From an uncultured Treponema sp. (GTDB lineage: Bacteria > Spirochaetota > Spirochaetia > Treponematales > Treponemataceae), in contig CAMVCB010000001.1 in the NCBI GenBank assembly GCA_947165895.1, positions 186,001 through 250,000 on the forward strand: a DNA stretch of 64,000 bases, written 5' to 3'. A model generated the notes under the pieces. The model made no database searches and was not told the origin of the DNA. It saw nothing but the letters and a program-made list of their open reading frames with translations. Numbering within the stretch: the stretch's first letter is position 1; every line of letters begins with the position of its first letter. The position numbers and the translations under genes were made by a program. Positions 8,666 through 17,341 of the stretch are shown piece by piece.

Positions 8666-8788
8666 CTATAACATCTGAATAGCTATCATATTATGACCAG
8701 AAGCATTATAACTCAAAACAATTCCTACACACTTATTTGAGATAAAATCATTGAAAACATTGCTTCCGTCATAATAAACACCAAATGC
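8666..8788 (-). pseudogene. Fragment resembling the Lcl-type domain of treponemal surface proteins
   Basis: A 40-codon open stretch ending in TAG (8668-8666) reads FGVYYDGSNVF...KCVGIVLSYN...HNMIAIQML. The order 'YYDGS...k-x-GIV-x-x...iai' recalls the Lcl/DUF1566-type module in large treponemal proteins. There is a stop immediately upstream and no start or continuation. It therefore looks like a remnant left in the gap between two glycan genes. Chance similarity is possible. Confidence 0.3.
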
Positions 8789-8826
8789 TTAAAATTGCTA
8801 TAATTTAATTCTCTGTTTCTAAAGTT

Positions 8827-9768
8827 TTATACACTTACCTTTCCCACAATCTTTAAGACTCTTTCAGCAGCTTGAATTTTTACAGCCCCGCGATGTGCAG
8901 TCTCCGGATAAATCACAATATAATCCCCTTGTCGCAACGTAGTTCGTGTAAATTTTTCCGGTTCATTCCATAGCATAAAATCTGAATCAGAATTATAATC
9001 TTGTTTTACAGATAATCGTGAAATCTCTGCCAAATCCATAATCTCTGAACCTTCAAGTATAATTTGAATATCAACATACTTTTTATGAGATTCAAACGAA
9101 CAATTAAAAACCTCTTTAGTATTATAATTCTGTATTGTGTAATAGAAATTCGAATCTACTTCTATTTTTCCTTCACATAGACTGGTCTTATCAAGATTCA
9201 TTAGATAAGATAGCGCATGATTCACCCTTTCTTGTATATCATCACTTGTTTCTGGGTTTCTAAGCCATTCGATAACTTCGCGAACAGCTCCGCTTCCTGC
9301 TTTTTTTTTGCAAATAAAACTACAAATCTTTCTGACTTCTTCAACTGAATCATTCGGACAAACTGCCAGCCCCCCAGAATTCTTAATTACTTCCATTACA
9401 GGCATATCAACTATATCATCACCCATGTAAACACAATTTTTCAAGCCATAAGCGGTACCGTTTTTTTCATTATATGAAGAAATTACCTGGTTCAACGATG
9501 AAAGTTTATCTTTAGAACTTTGCACTAAAAACTCGATTCCAAGTTCTTTACATCTATTTTTAACAATATCACTTTCACGAGCTGTAATAATAACAGGTTC
9601 TACATTCATTTCGGGGAGTAAAACGGCAATTCCACATCCATCTTTTATATCAAAAGCCTTAAATGCTTCACCTATCTGTCCCATGTAGATTTTTCCATCC
9701 GTAAGAGTTCCGTCTACATCCATTACGAGAAAATGAATATTCTTCTTATCAAATTCAACTTTTGACAA
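8827..9768 (-). CDS. KdsC-like phosphatase fused to a YhcH/YjgK/YiaL domain
   Basis: Residues 1-170 are a HAD phosphatase of the KdsC type (MDVDGTLTDG with the two catalytic Asp, ITARES, GDDIVDMPVM). KdsC-like enzymes dephosphorylate 2-keto-3-deoxy sugar acid 8- or 9-phosphates. Residues 180-313 are a YhcH/YjgK/YiaL (DUF386) cupin with HKKYVDIQ and PETAHRG metal-ligand motifs; members include the sialic acid anomerase NanQ. The fusion would join dephosphorylation to anomer handling before cytidylyl transfer. It lies 3 nt downstream of the aldolase. The domain calls are firm; the substrate is unknown. Confidence 0.8.
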   Translation of the reverse strand: MSKVEFDKKNIHFLVMDVDGTLTDGKIYMGQIGEAFKAFDIKDGCGIAVLLPEMNVEPVIITARESDIVKNRCKELGIEFLVQSSKDKLSSLNQVISSYNEKNGTAYGLKNCVYMGDDIVDMPVMEVIKNSGGLAVCPNDSVEEVRKICSFICKKKAGSGAVREVIEWLRNPETSDDIQERVNHALSYLMNLDKTSLCEGKIEVDSNFYYTIQNYNTKEVFNCSFESHKKYVDIQIILEGSEIMDLAEISRLSVKQDYNSDSDFMLWNEPEKFTRTTLRQGDYIVIYPETAHRGAVKIQAAERVLKIVGKVSV

Positions 9769-9771
9769 GTA

Positions 9772-11355
9772 TTACACCTCATATTTAGTTGATGTTATAA
9801 ACTTTAATTTGATGCTGTCACGAATTTCTTTTATATACATAGAGAAAAACTCATTTTGCATTTTCTTCTCTTCTAGAACTACAGGCCTTCGTAAATTTGA
9901 ATCATAATAATTCTCATTCAAATCCTCACTAAACCCATCAAAACCTGCAAGTAAAATTTCTGAAGGTTTTGCTACATTAAGAAAATTAAGTAGCATTACG
10001 CCAGATGAATCAAAAGTTTTTCCACTATAAAACTTTACCCACCGTTTATAATCTATTCTAAACTTGGATACTTCAGAATGGTCAATATTAGAAGGTACAA
10101 TTACATTTTTTGTTTTAGCAAACGCATCCTCTAACATTTCGCTACGTGTGATAAATACATAATCTGTATTAAATTTAAAATTATTCAGAGAAATTGAAAT
10201 ACAGTCCCCATTTTCCAAAACTTTAGTTACGTTTGATTCTTCTGATTCTATAGTTTTACCAGGAGCAATAAGTAAAACCTTTTTTCCACCCAATTTTTTT
10301 CTAAGTTCTTCAATGACTTCAGAATCATCAAAGTCTTTCTGTTCGTTATAAGAAAGATACAGTTCTTCTGCATATTCCTTATCAAATGAAATCTTCTTGT
10401 TTTCTGCAATTTTTCCAAGCAATTCAGAAACCTTGTCAATTGGCAACATATGTTTATTATAAAAATGACTTGCATAAGACGGTGTACAATGATTTATAGA
10501 AGAAAGATAATACTCTACAGAATATCCCCAGTAGAATTCCTCACGAATAACCTTTATTACTCTATCTATAAGTTCAAGGAGTGGTTGAATCTGATAATGT
10601 TTACCATAATAAAGGTTCAGATGCTCCAAAAGAAGCTCTGTATTTAAGTTTCCAGCTCCCTTTCCCATTCCCATAACAGAAGAATCGAGCATAAGCTTTC
10701 TATTTGTATCAAAAGAAAGCAAGGCCATTGCGTTTGCATACGAAAGTTGCAAATTATTATGCGAATGAAACCCTAGAGTCATTGTCGGCACCAGGTTTCT
10801 GTCTACAAGATGCATCACGCGAACGACATCATTCATTCGCATCTCGCCAAAACTATCAACAATATAAAAACCAGATGCATCTGAAAGATTTTCATTTACA
10901 GCCTCTATTAACTCCAAAAGTTCTTTATCTGTATACCGGAGCGTAATCATCGGTTGAATATAAAACTTATAACCTTTTTCGATTATCTTTTTCCCGACCG
11001 CAATGATATCTTTCCAATTCTTCTTATGGAATGCAAGACGAATCCCGTCTATCCCGTTTTCAGATCGATTATGCAAATTGTTAAAATCGAATTTACCGTA
11101 ATCAATCATTACAACATATTCAGTCCCTGCCTGTTTGGATTTTAGAAAATTCTCTGGAATTACAAGCTCATTGCAATACTGAGTTCGATTACGCTCACTT
11201 CCTTTAGATTCATCAATATATCCAAGTTCAATAACATCCACATTCGATTTTTGCAATGAAGATAGGATAGAATCCATATACTGCTGACCGAAATTAAAAT
11301 TGTTTACGCAACCTCCGTCCCTTAGCGTTACATCAAGAACCTTTATATCTTTCAT
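9772..11355 (-). CDS. HMGL/DRE-TIM aldolase fused to a DUF115/GT42-like domain
   Basis: Residues 1-340 are a DRE-TIM metallolyase like 4-hydroxy-2-oxovalerate aldolase: DVTLRDGG at the N-terminus, the metal-binding GFHSHNN and MGMGKGAGN. Residues 350-527 form a second domain (KKVLLIAPGKTI, SGVMLLNFLNVAKPSEILLAGFDGF) with the DUF115/GT42 pattern. The gene lies between NeuA-like and KdsC-like enzymes, where a PEP-dependent NeuB/KdsA synthase would be expected. It may therefore make the 2-keto acid sugar by pyruvate aldol addition. The start at 11355 is one base after the preceding stop; the longer N-terminus (11370) is less likely. Confidence 0.75.
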   Translation of the reverse strand: MKDIKVLDVTLRDGGCVNNFNFGQQYMDSILSSLQKSNVDVIELGYIDESKGSERNRTQYCNELVIPENFLKSKQAGTEYVVMIDYGKFDFNNLHNRSENGIDGIRLAFHKKNWKDIIAVGKKIIEKGYKFYIQPMITLRYTDKELLELIEAVNENLSDASGFYIVDSFGEMRMNDVVRVMHLVDRNLVPTMTLGFHSHNNLQLSYANAMALLSFDTNRKLMLDSSVMGMGKGAGNLNTELLLEHLNLYYGKHYQIQPLLELIDRVIKVIREEFYWGYSVEYYLSSINHCTPSYASHFYNKHMLPIDKVSELLGKIAENKKISFDKEYAEELYLSYNEQKDFDDSEVIEELRKKLGGKKVLLIAPGKTIESEESNVTKVLENGDCISISLNNFKFNTDYVFITRSEMLEDAFAKTKNVIVPSNIDHSEVSKFRIDYKRWVKFYSGKTFDSSGVMLLNFLNVAKPSEILLAGFDGFSEDLNENYYDSNLRRPVVLEEKKMQNEFFSMYIKEIRDSIKLKFITSTKYEV

Positions 11356-11356
11356 A

Positions 11357-12001
11357 TTACAACTCCACATTCAAAAGTGCCTGAGCAAGCTCAAAATCTC
11401 TAGGCTCATTTATATCCACGGCTTCTTTATAAGAAACTTCTTTTACAAATGGATTTTCCCCTATTCTTCGCCTATACTTTAAGAAAACGTCTTTTGTAAA
11501 CACATATACTCCACTAGTTTCCCGATAAATCGGCTTTATATCCTGACTTCTAGGCAAATTAGTTGCATCAAAATTCAAAGGTTTATTATCTTGCCACAAG
11601 AAATCCTGTATCTTCGTAGCACAAAACGCAGAATCATATTTTCCAGATACAACAGCATCAAGACATTCCTGCATTGTTTCAACAGTAATGAACGGTGCTG
11701 TCGCATGTGCATATACATAAATATCTGCATCAAATTCATTCATAAAGTTCTCGAAAATTTGTGTAAAATTCGATGTCGGTAAATCCAAAAAAACTGGTCT
11801 TTTACAAAAACAAATTCCTTTTGGAAGATAATTGCACACCGAATCATCACTACAATAAACAATAATTTTGTCTATTCCGTTCACACATTGTAAATTCTGT
11901 AATTCATACTGCAACAAAGGCTTTTCACCTAGTTTCTTAATATTCTTTCCAGGTAAACGCTCGTTGTTCAATTTCAAAGGCATTATTGCTACTGCTTTCA
12001 T
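11357..12001 (-). CDS. Acylneuraminate cytidylyltransferase family protein (NeuA-like)
   Basis: A 214-residue GT-A-like nucleotidyltransferase: MPLKLNNERLPGKNIKKLGEKPLLQYEL is the NeuA/KdsB N-terminal nucleotide loop, followed by YVYAHATAPF and ETSGVYVF and ending with DINEPRDFELA. Members couple CTP with sialic, legionaminic or Kdo-like acids to give CMP-sugars. The two downstream genes would provide the keto acid. Exact substrate not determined. An A+T-rich gap of 145 nt with no other gene separates it from the WcbI-like gene upstream. Confidence 0.82.
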   Translation of the reverse strand: MKAVAIMPLKLNNERLPGKNIKKLGEKPLLQYELQNLQCVNGIDKIIVYCSDDSVCNYLPKGICFCKRPVFLDLPTSNFTQIFENFMNEFDADIYVYAHATAPFITVETMQECLDAVVSGKYDSAFCATKIQDFLWQDNKPLNFDATNLPRSQDIKPIYRETSGVYVFTKDVFLKYRRRIGENPFVKEVSYKEAVDINEPRDFELAQALLNVEL

Positions 12002-12146
12002 ATTTTTTCCTTTTTTTCATCCAATTGATACTTTATAATTATTTATTCTACATTTAAGATTTCGAAATACTTAAAATAGAACATCTCGCATATTTTTTAT
12101 ATTTTTATATTAAAAAATGCGCATACAAATCTTAATAACAAATTAT

Positions 12147-13142
12147 TCAAGATTTCAATTTATTTTTAAAAAATTCTATCACATGGAAAATAAAATCTAC
12201 AATTTTATATAATGTATATAACACTAAACTTTTCATTCTGAAAAACAAAGGCAATGTGTTATTCTGCCATTCCATAGACAAATATTGTTTGATATACTTT
12301 TTCACCGTGATATCTTCTCTTAGAACCTTTCTTCCCATATATGTTCTAATAACATCCTTTGGTTGTATATTAGACAAAAAATATTTAGCGGTAGAGTAAT
12401 AAATAGGCATTTCAAAACTATCCAATTCTGGAATTTTAGTATTTTTATAAGTCGGATTATTTATTTCCAAAATTTTTAACAGTTCTGATCCAACATAAGT
12501 AAAAAAAACACCAGTAGGATGATTTGGATCATAAAATAGTTGACGTGTTTTATAATTTTCAATTATAAAGTCAGAAACTTTTATATCCCAATCTTTTTCT
12601 CTTGTCTTTATTTTATATATAAATTTTTCAAATTCTCCCTTAAAATTATATTCTGCAAATAACTCAGAATCTAGGTATTTGGAATAAATCTCTTTAGCAG
12701 AAGCTCCTTTTTGGTAATAATAATCAATTATTCTGTCTCTAAAAAAAACTGTATTAATTTTGTCCCTAAATTCCCCGCCTTCGACATATTCAGGGAAAAA
12801 GCACAATGGTAGATGATATACATTAGGAATCGAAATTATTTTACAATCATTCTTCAATATTTTTAAAATATACTCGGATGAAAACTCCTCCCCATATCTA
12901 TTATTCTTTTGAATACTTTGATGAATAAATACATCGCAAATCGAAAATGCAGGCTCGTTTGTAAAATAAGAAGCATCAATTATATCTTGAATATACGCAA
13001 TTGGATAAATAACATAATTCTCACAAAACTCTTTACAATTTTCTAAATATGCACGAATTACCGAAGTATGACAGTTACCATAAACGACGACAACTTTCTT
13101 CCCTTCTTTCTGTTCTAACTTATACTTTTCTAACTCTGTCAT
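12147..13142 (-). CDS. WcbI-like polysaccharide biosynthesis protein
   Basis: This 331-residue protein begins with a GxCx motif, VVVVYGNCHTSVIRAYLE, typical of the WcbI family (a capsule protein of Burkholderia with a putative acyltransferase fold that binds CoA). A DPNHPTGVFFTYVG segment near residue 220 supplies the other conserved polar residues. It probably modifies the glycan. No signal peptide is visible. The last 40 residues are hydrophobic and basic, perhaps a membrane-associating tail. Confidence 0.68.
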   Translation of the reverse strand: MTELEKYKLEQKEGKKVVVVYGNCHTSVIRAYLENCKEFCENYVIYPIAYIQDIIDASYFTNEPAFSICDVFIHQSIQKNNRYGEEFSSEYILKILKNDCKIISIPNVYHLPLCFFPEYVEGGEFRDKINTVFFRDRIIDYYYQKGASAKEIYSKYLDSELFAEYNFKGEFEKFIYKIKTREKDWDIKVSDFIIENYKTRQLFYDPNHPTGVFFTYVGSELLKILEINNPTYKNTKIPELDSFEMPIYYSTAKYFLSNIQPKDVIRTYMGRKVLREDITVKKYIKQYLSMEWQNNTLPLFFRMKSLVLYTLYKIVDFIFHVIEFFKNKLKS

Positions 13143-13186
13143 ATATATTTTTTATAAATCTTTATAATTTCATTACTAATTATCAA

Positions 13187-14719
13187 TCATTTTCTACGAT
13201 ATAAGTAATTATCTTTTATGAATCTAAGGTAATATCTATGTTTTTTATCAAAAAAAGACATAATTAAAAAATATAGATTTGGCAGAATTAGGCATACTCC
13301 AAACCTTGCTGAAAAAGTTAATAAAAGATTTGAATAAGTAAAAATTCTGCATATTAAATATACGATAATTGCACAAAAGCAAGTAACTATAAAATATATA
13401 AATGTTATTAAAAGAAATTCTCCTGACTTCCGTTTAAAACAGTTTTTTAATGTTATTACATTAGATACGACAACGCCAAATATTAAAACAGTCAGAATTG
13501 TTGCAAATACAATTCCTTTCATTCCAAAGAAGTAACCTAGAATGAAATTCAAAATCAAATTACAAACAACCTCAACAACATTTGAAAACCTAAATTCCCA
13601 CCATATACCATACCCGCCTGAATAAACAGACCGGATTTGCCCCATTTGTCCAATATAAAAATATAAACTAAAAAATACCGCAATAATAAACGGGGCTGTT
13701 AATTCTTTACCAACCCATAACTCCATAAAAGGCTGGTAGAGGCATAACATACAAATTGAACACCAAGCACTTATCCAACTAAAATAATAATGAAATTTCT
13801 TTAAATCCTCATAATTTTTTTCTGTAGATTCTGTAGCAATACTGTTTCCTACTCCTGCAGAAATTCCAAGATTAATTACTCCTGTAATACTGGCAACAGC
13901 AGCAAAGATATAAAAATAGTTAGAATAAATTGCAACATCCGTAATTCCGCAAAACAAAGCCAAAACAATATTGTCAAACGAATTTCTTGTTGTAAGGCAT
14001 AATTTACTTATTGCTACCCCACAAATCTGTTTTGTTATTGCTTTTTTCTCTTCTTTATCTATTTTTCCCTTACACACATATTGAGGGAATTTCTTTTTTG
14101 TAATGATATTAATGATTAAATTATAAAAAACTGCATATATTAACTTCCAGATTACATAAGCATAAAAGTTATGAAAAATTAAAAGACACAAGAACTGCAT
14201 CACACATTTTATGATAGATAAAATTGATTCTACATTACTTATGACATCTCTTCGCTGTGAAGCACTAAGCAATGCATTTTGATATGCAAAAATAAGATAA
14301 CTAACAGCTGTTGTAAAAAGATAAATGCTATATAACAGATAGATGTTTATATCATCCGGCCACGAGCCTTTTATTAAGCGTGGCAGAAATGGCATTAGCA
14401 ATAAACCGACTATTACAATAAAAAGCCCAACTATTCTATATATTTGCTTATATAACTGCAAAAGTGCACAAACTTTTGCAGTATCTTTTTCTGCAAGTGG
14501 TTTATATAAACTGAAAATAATAGCACTTGAAAAACCAAGTTCTGCCATATTCAGAACTTCTAAAATTGAAACAAAAAGGCTATCAAGTCCTAAATAATCA
14601 GCTCCAATATTTTTGATAACAAATGTTCGAATTACAAAAGGCAAACATAGCTGAACAATACGATTTATGAGACCAAAAAATATATTTCGCTTTGCGTTGT
14701 GTGTTCTAGATTCAGACAT
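13187..14719 (-). CDS. wzx: Wzx-type oligosaccharide flippase (MOP superfamily)
   Basis: About 510 residues with 12-14 hydrophobic spans, starting with an amphipathic N-terminus and NIFFGLINRIVQLCLPFVIRT, followed by DYLGLDSLFVSILEVLNMAELGFSSAIIFSLYKPLAEKD. This is typical of Wzx/PST flippases, which move the lipid-linked repeat unit across the inner membrane. The ATG at 14719 is preferred over 14734; it overlaps the polymerase gene by 8 nt. The pairing with the Wzy-like gene shows a Wzx/Wzy-dependent polymer. Confidence 0.87.
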   Translation of the reverse strand: MSESRTHNAKRNIFFGLINRIVQLCLPFVIRTFVIKNIGADYLGLDSLFVSILEVLNMAELGFSSAIIFSLYKPLAEKDTAKVCALLQLYKQIYRIVGLFIVIVGLLLMPFLPRLIKGSWPDDINIYLLYSIYLFTTAVSYLIFAYQNALLSASQRRDVISNVESILSIIKCVMQFLCLLIFHNFYAYVIWKLIYAVFYNLIINIITKKKFPQYVCKGKIDKEEKKAITKQICGVAISKLCLTTRNSFDNIVLALFCGITDVAIYSNYFYIFAAVASITGVINLGISAGVGNSIATESTEKNYEDLKKFHYYFSWISAWCSICMLCLYQPFMELWVGKELTAPFIIAVFFSLYFYIGQMGQIRSVYSGGYGIWWEFRFSNVVEVVCNLILNFILGYFFGMKGIVFATILTVLIFGVVVSNVITLKNCFKRKSGEFLLITFIYFIVTCFCAIIVYLICRIFTYSNLLLTFSARFGVCLILPNLYFLIMSFFDKKHRYYLRFIKDNYLYRRK

Positions 14720-15998
14720 TTTTATTATGTTCAAATAAGATTATTTTTTTTGGAAAAATACATACATTACCATACATTACAATTACATGAAAAATTAAAG
14801 AATATGTTAGTGGTTCATTAAACATTTCTAGCATTATTATTATAAATAACCAAAATGAAATAAACTTATTTTTATAGATTTTGTTACAGAATGCCTTTAA
14901 GCCAAATGAGTATAATACACCAAATAAGATTCCAAATGCACTGAAAAAAAGTAAAAAAGAATTAACATTTCCAAAATCATTTCTTAAATTAACCAGATTG
15001 AATATTGTCTTAAATGAATTTATTTCAGAATCTAAGAAATTTGGGCCAGAACCAAAGGGATGTAATAACATAGCATAAATATTAAAAAAAATTGAATAAT
15101 ATCTTGCCTGCGATGACTGTGCAGAAGGTCCATTTATATCAAATAATTTTCCGACTAACATAGAAGCTACACCAGGCAGTATTAATACAATATATATACT
15201 CAAAATAACAATAATAAATATATATTTTCTTATTTTATGAAAATTATCCGAATAATGAGAATTATAAAAAAAGAAAAAAATAAAATACAATAAAGCAAGA
15301 ACAACAAAAGCCGCTGCAGAAAAAGTTGTAACTGCTGCCAATGAAAATATTATCATATCAAAAACATTTATATGTCTGTTACCAAATAAAGAAAAAATTA
15401 GTGCTAGAATTAAATAGATTTGGTAACATCCAGGTTCCCAGAAAGGACCCCAATTTCTGATAAGAGAAAAATTTCCAGTAAGTTTATTCGTAGAATATGA
15501 AACGTTTGTGAAGAACAAAAACTTTGACTTTACGTTCACAGAGTTTTCTAAGGTTGGAATAAATGTCGTATTTATTATCTGGTTATGAAAAATAATACCA
15601 ATTATTGAAACTAAGGCTATAATTCGCATCCAAAAAATATAGTGTTTTTTGAAATCTTCAAAAGAAATTATTTGAGAAATAAAATATCCATATGCAAAAA
15701 GTATTATCTGGAATATGTAACCACCTGTAAAATCATGGGAAAACATTATTGATAAACAGGCAGCACCCACAAAGCAAACCAAATAAGAAAATTTTTGTCG
15801 GGTATGTTTTATAAAAATAAATCCTACAACAGTTATTAAACAAATAATAATCCTAGAAACAATCCAGGGTATAGGAGAAATATTTGTTTTTATTACAAGT
15901 GAATCTGTAGCAAAAATTGTATATAAAACTAATAAACTTGATACTAAACTAGTCAAGGAAATTTTTTTTATATGTAGCTTTTTAATTGTTATTCGCAT
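14712..15998 (-). CDS. wzy: Wzy-like O-antigen/capsule polymerase
   Basis: A 428-residue polytopic membrane protein with about 11-12 hydrophobic spans and a large loop after residue 275 (GKLFDINGPSAQSSQARYYSIFFNIYAML-HPFGSGPNF), the usual place of the periplasmic catalytic loop of Wzy/WaaL-type proteins. Sequence conservation in this family is low, so the call rests on topology and on its position next to wzx. It would polymerise the flipped repeat units at the periplasmic face. It overlaps the upstream GT4 gene by 10 nt. Confidence 0.75.
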   Translation of the reverse strand: MRITIKKLHIKKISLTSLVSSLLVLYTIFATDSLVIKTNISPIPWIVSRIIICLITVVGFIFIKHTRQKFSYLVCFVGAACLSIMFSHDFTGGYIFQIILFAYGYFISQIISFEDFKKHYIFWMRIIALVSIIGIIFHNQIINTTFIPTLENSVNVKSKFLFFTNVSYSTNKLTGNFSLIRNWGPFWEPGCYQIYLILALIFSLFGNRHINVFDMIIFSLAAVTTFSAAAFVVLALLYFIFFFFYNSHYSDNFHKIRKYIFIIVILSIYIVLILPGVASMLVGKLFDINGPSAQSSQARYYSIFFNIYAMLLHPFGSGPNFLDSEINSFKTIFNLVNLRNDFGNVNSFLLFFSAFGILFGVLYSFGLKAFCNKIYKNKFISFWLFIIIMLEMFNEPLTYSLIFHVIVMYGNVCIFPKKIILFEHNKNV

Positions 15999-17281
15999 TT
16001 TTTCAGAATACTTTTATAGATATCCACAAGAATGTTCTTATTATTATCACCATCTGTTTTTAAATATCTGTTCCTTGCATTTTCAGAAATTGTTTTAGTT
16101 AAATTATCATTAAGAAAAATATTCATAATAAAATGTGAAAGCATATACGGTGCATTTGCTTGATATAGAAATCCATCTACACCATGCGTAACCATATCTG
16201 GAATACCACCAACATAACTTGCAACACTTGGAACACCGGTTATCATTGCTTCAGAAAGAGAATTCGGGCTATTTTCCATTACACTAGGTAAAATATAAAC
16301 ATTGGATTTTAAAAACATTTCTTTCATTTGAACAGCATTTAAAATTCCTGTAAAAATAACAGAACCTTGCAAATTATTATTTTTTATAATTGAGTTCAAG
16401 TATTTTGAATAATATGATTGTTTTAGTTTGCATAATAGTGAATTTGCACGAACAATATTATTACCAGCCACAAATAATTTTGCATCAGGAAAATCTTTCC
16501 TTACAATACTTAAAGCTTCCAAAGCAATGTGAAGAGCCTTTATTGGATAGTCCCCCTGACTCATAAAAATACTGTGCCTAACACAATTATCTATATTCCA
16601 ATAAGGTGCCTCATAAAAAACACTTCGTAAAGTTTCAGGACAATAATGGTACGTAACTTTTGGATTTATCTGTTTTACTGCGACTTTATCCCATGTTGTA
16701 CGTCCCATAACATACTTAACATTACATAGAGCTTCTATTTCAAAACGACCTCGTTTAAGAAATTTTTTTTGCTGCTTCGCAATATTATCATGCCTCAGAA
16801 AATCCCGAAAAGACATTCCATTTACAACTTTTTTAGACAAAAAAGCTGTATACTCCCCCCCCCAAAAAAAACATAACCCTTGTATGTGAATTACAGTTTT
16901 CAAAGGATTATTAAATGCTCTAACCATTGCAAGTGTATGTGGAAACTCAGTACCAAAAATATGAACAATATCTGGGTTAAAATCTTCAATAATAGTTCTA
17001 AAAGTTTTTTCTAAAGATTTATCATAATAATAAGGTTTCCATTGTTTTTTATTAAATCCATATATTTTTATATCTTTATAATCAGCTTTAATAATTGATT
17101 GTTTTAATCTCATTGGAGAACAATACGCTATACAACATTCATTGCTTTCTTGTAATTTTTCTAACGATAATTCTAACCAACTTCCACCACCGCCAAACTT
17201 ACAACCTAAAATTTTGTCAAATTGAGGTATCATTGTATTACATAACCATAATACCCTTATTTTATGCGAAACATTCTTCAT
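15989..17281 (-). CDS. GT4 family glycosyltransferase with a G9 tract
   Basis: A 430-residue GT-B enzyme: FGGGGSWLELSLEKL near residue 30, HIFGTEFPHTLAMV, and a donor domain with ESLSEAM-type residues (ENSPNSLSEAMITGVPSVAS and GGIPDMVTHGVDGFLY). The coding strand has T8G9 at about codons 138-143, encoding FFWGGE. Any slip of the G tract would truncate the protein to about a third, so it is a candidate phase-variable step. It overlaps the wzy-like gene by 10 nt. Confidence 0.83.
   Translation of the reverse strand: MKNVSHKIRVLWLCNTMIPQFDKILGCKFGGGGSWLELSLEKLQESNECCIAYCSPMRLKQSIIKADYKDIKIYGFNKKQWKPYYYDKSLEKTFRTIIEDFNPDIVHIFGTEFPHTLAMVRAFNNPLKTVIHIQGLCFFWGGEYTAFLSKKVVNGMSFRDFLRHDNIAKQQKKFLKRGRFEIEALCNVKYVMGRTTWDKVAVKQINPKVTYHYCPETLRSVFYEAPYWNIDNCVRHSIFMSQGDYPIKALHIALEALSIVRKDFPDAKLFVAGNNIVRANSLLCKLKQSYYSKYLNSIIKNNNLQGSVIFTGILNAVQMKEMFLKSNVYILPSVMENSPNSLSEAMITGVPSVASYVGGIPDMVTHGVDGFLYQANAPYMLSHFIMNIFLNDNLTKTISENARNRYLKTDGDNNKNILVDIYKSILKKCE
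16855..16871 (-). repeat. Homopolymer tract T8G9 inside a glycosyltransferase gene
   Basis: The plus strand reads C9 (16855-16863) followed by A8 (16864-16871), that is T8G9 on the coding strand. A run of nine G is very unlikely by chance in DNA this A+T-rich. Confidence 0.85.
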
Positions 17282-17341
17282 ATTCTTTTTCTTTCTTGTG
17301 CTAAATTAACAGAGTAGTAAAATAAAACAAATGTTTTCTCA

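Noticed and set aside
9301..9309. T9 tract in the KdsC-YhcH gene as a phase-variation site
   Set aside because: It encodes lysines in a conserved position, and long A/T runs are common in this A+T-rich DNA, so it carries little weight compared with the G9 tract.
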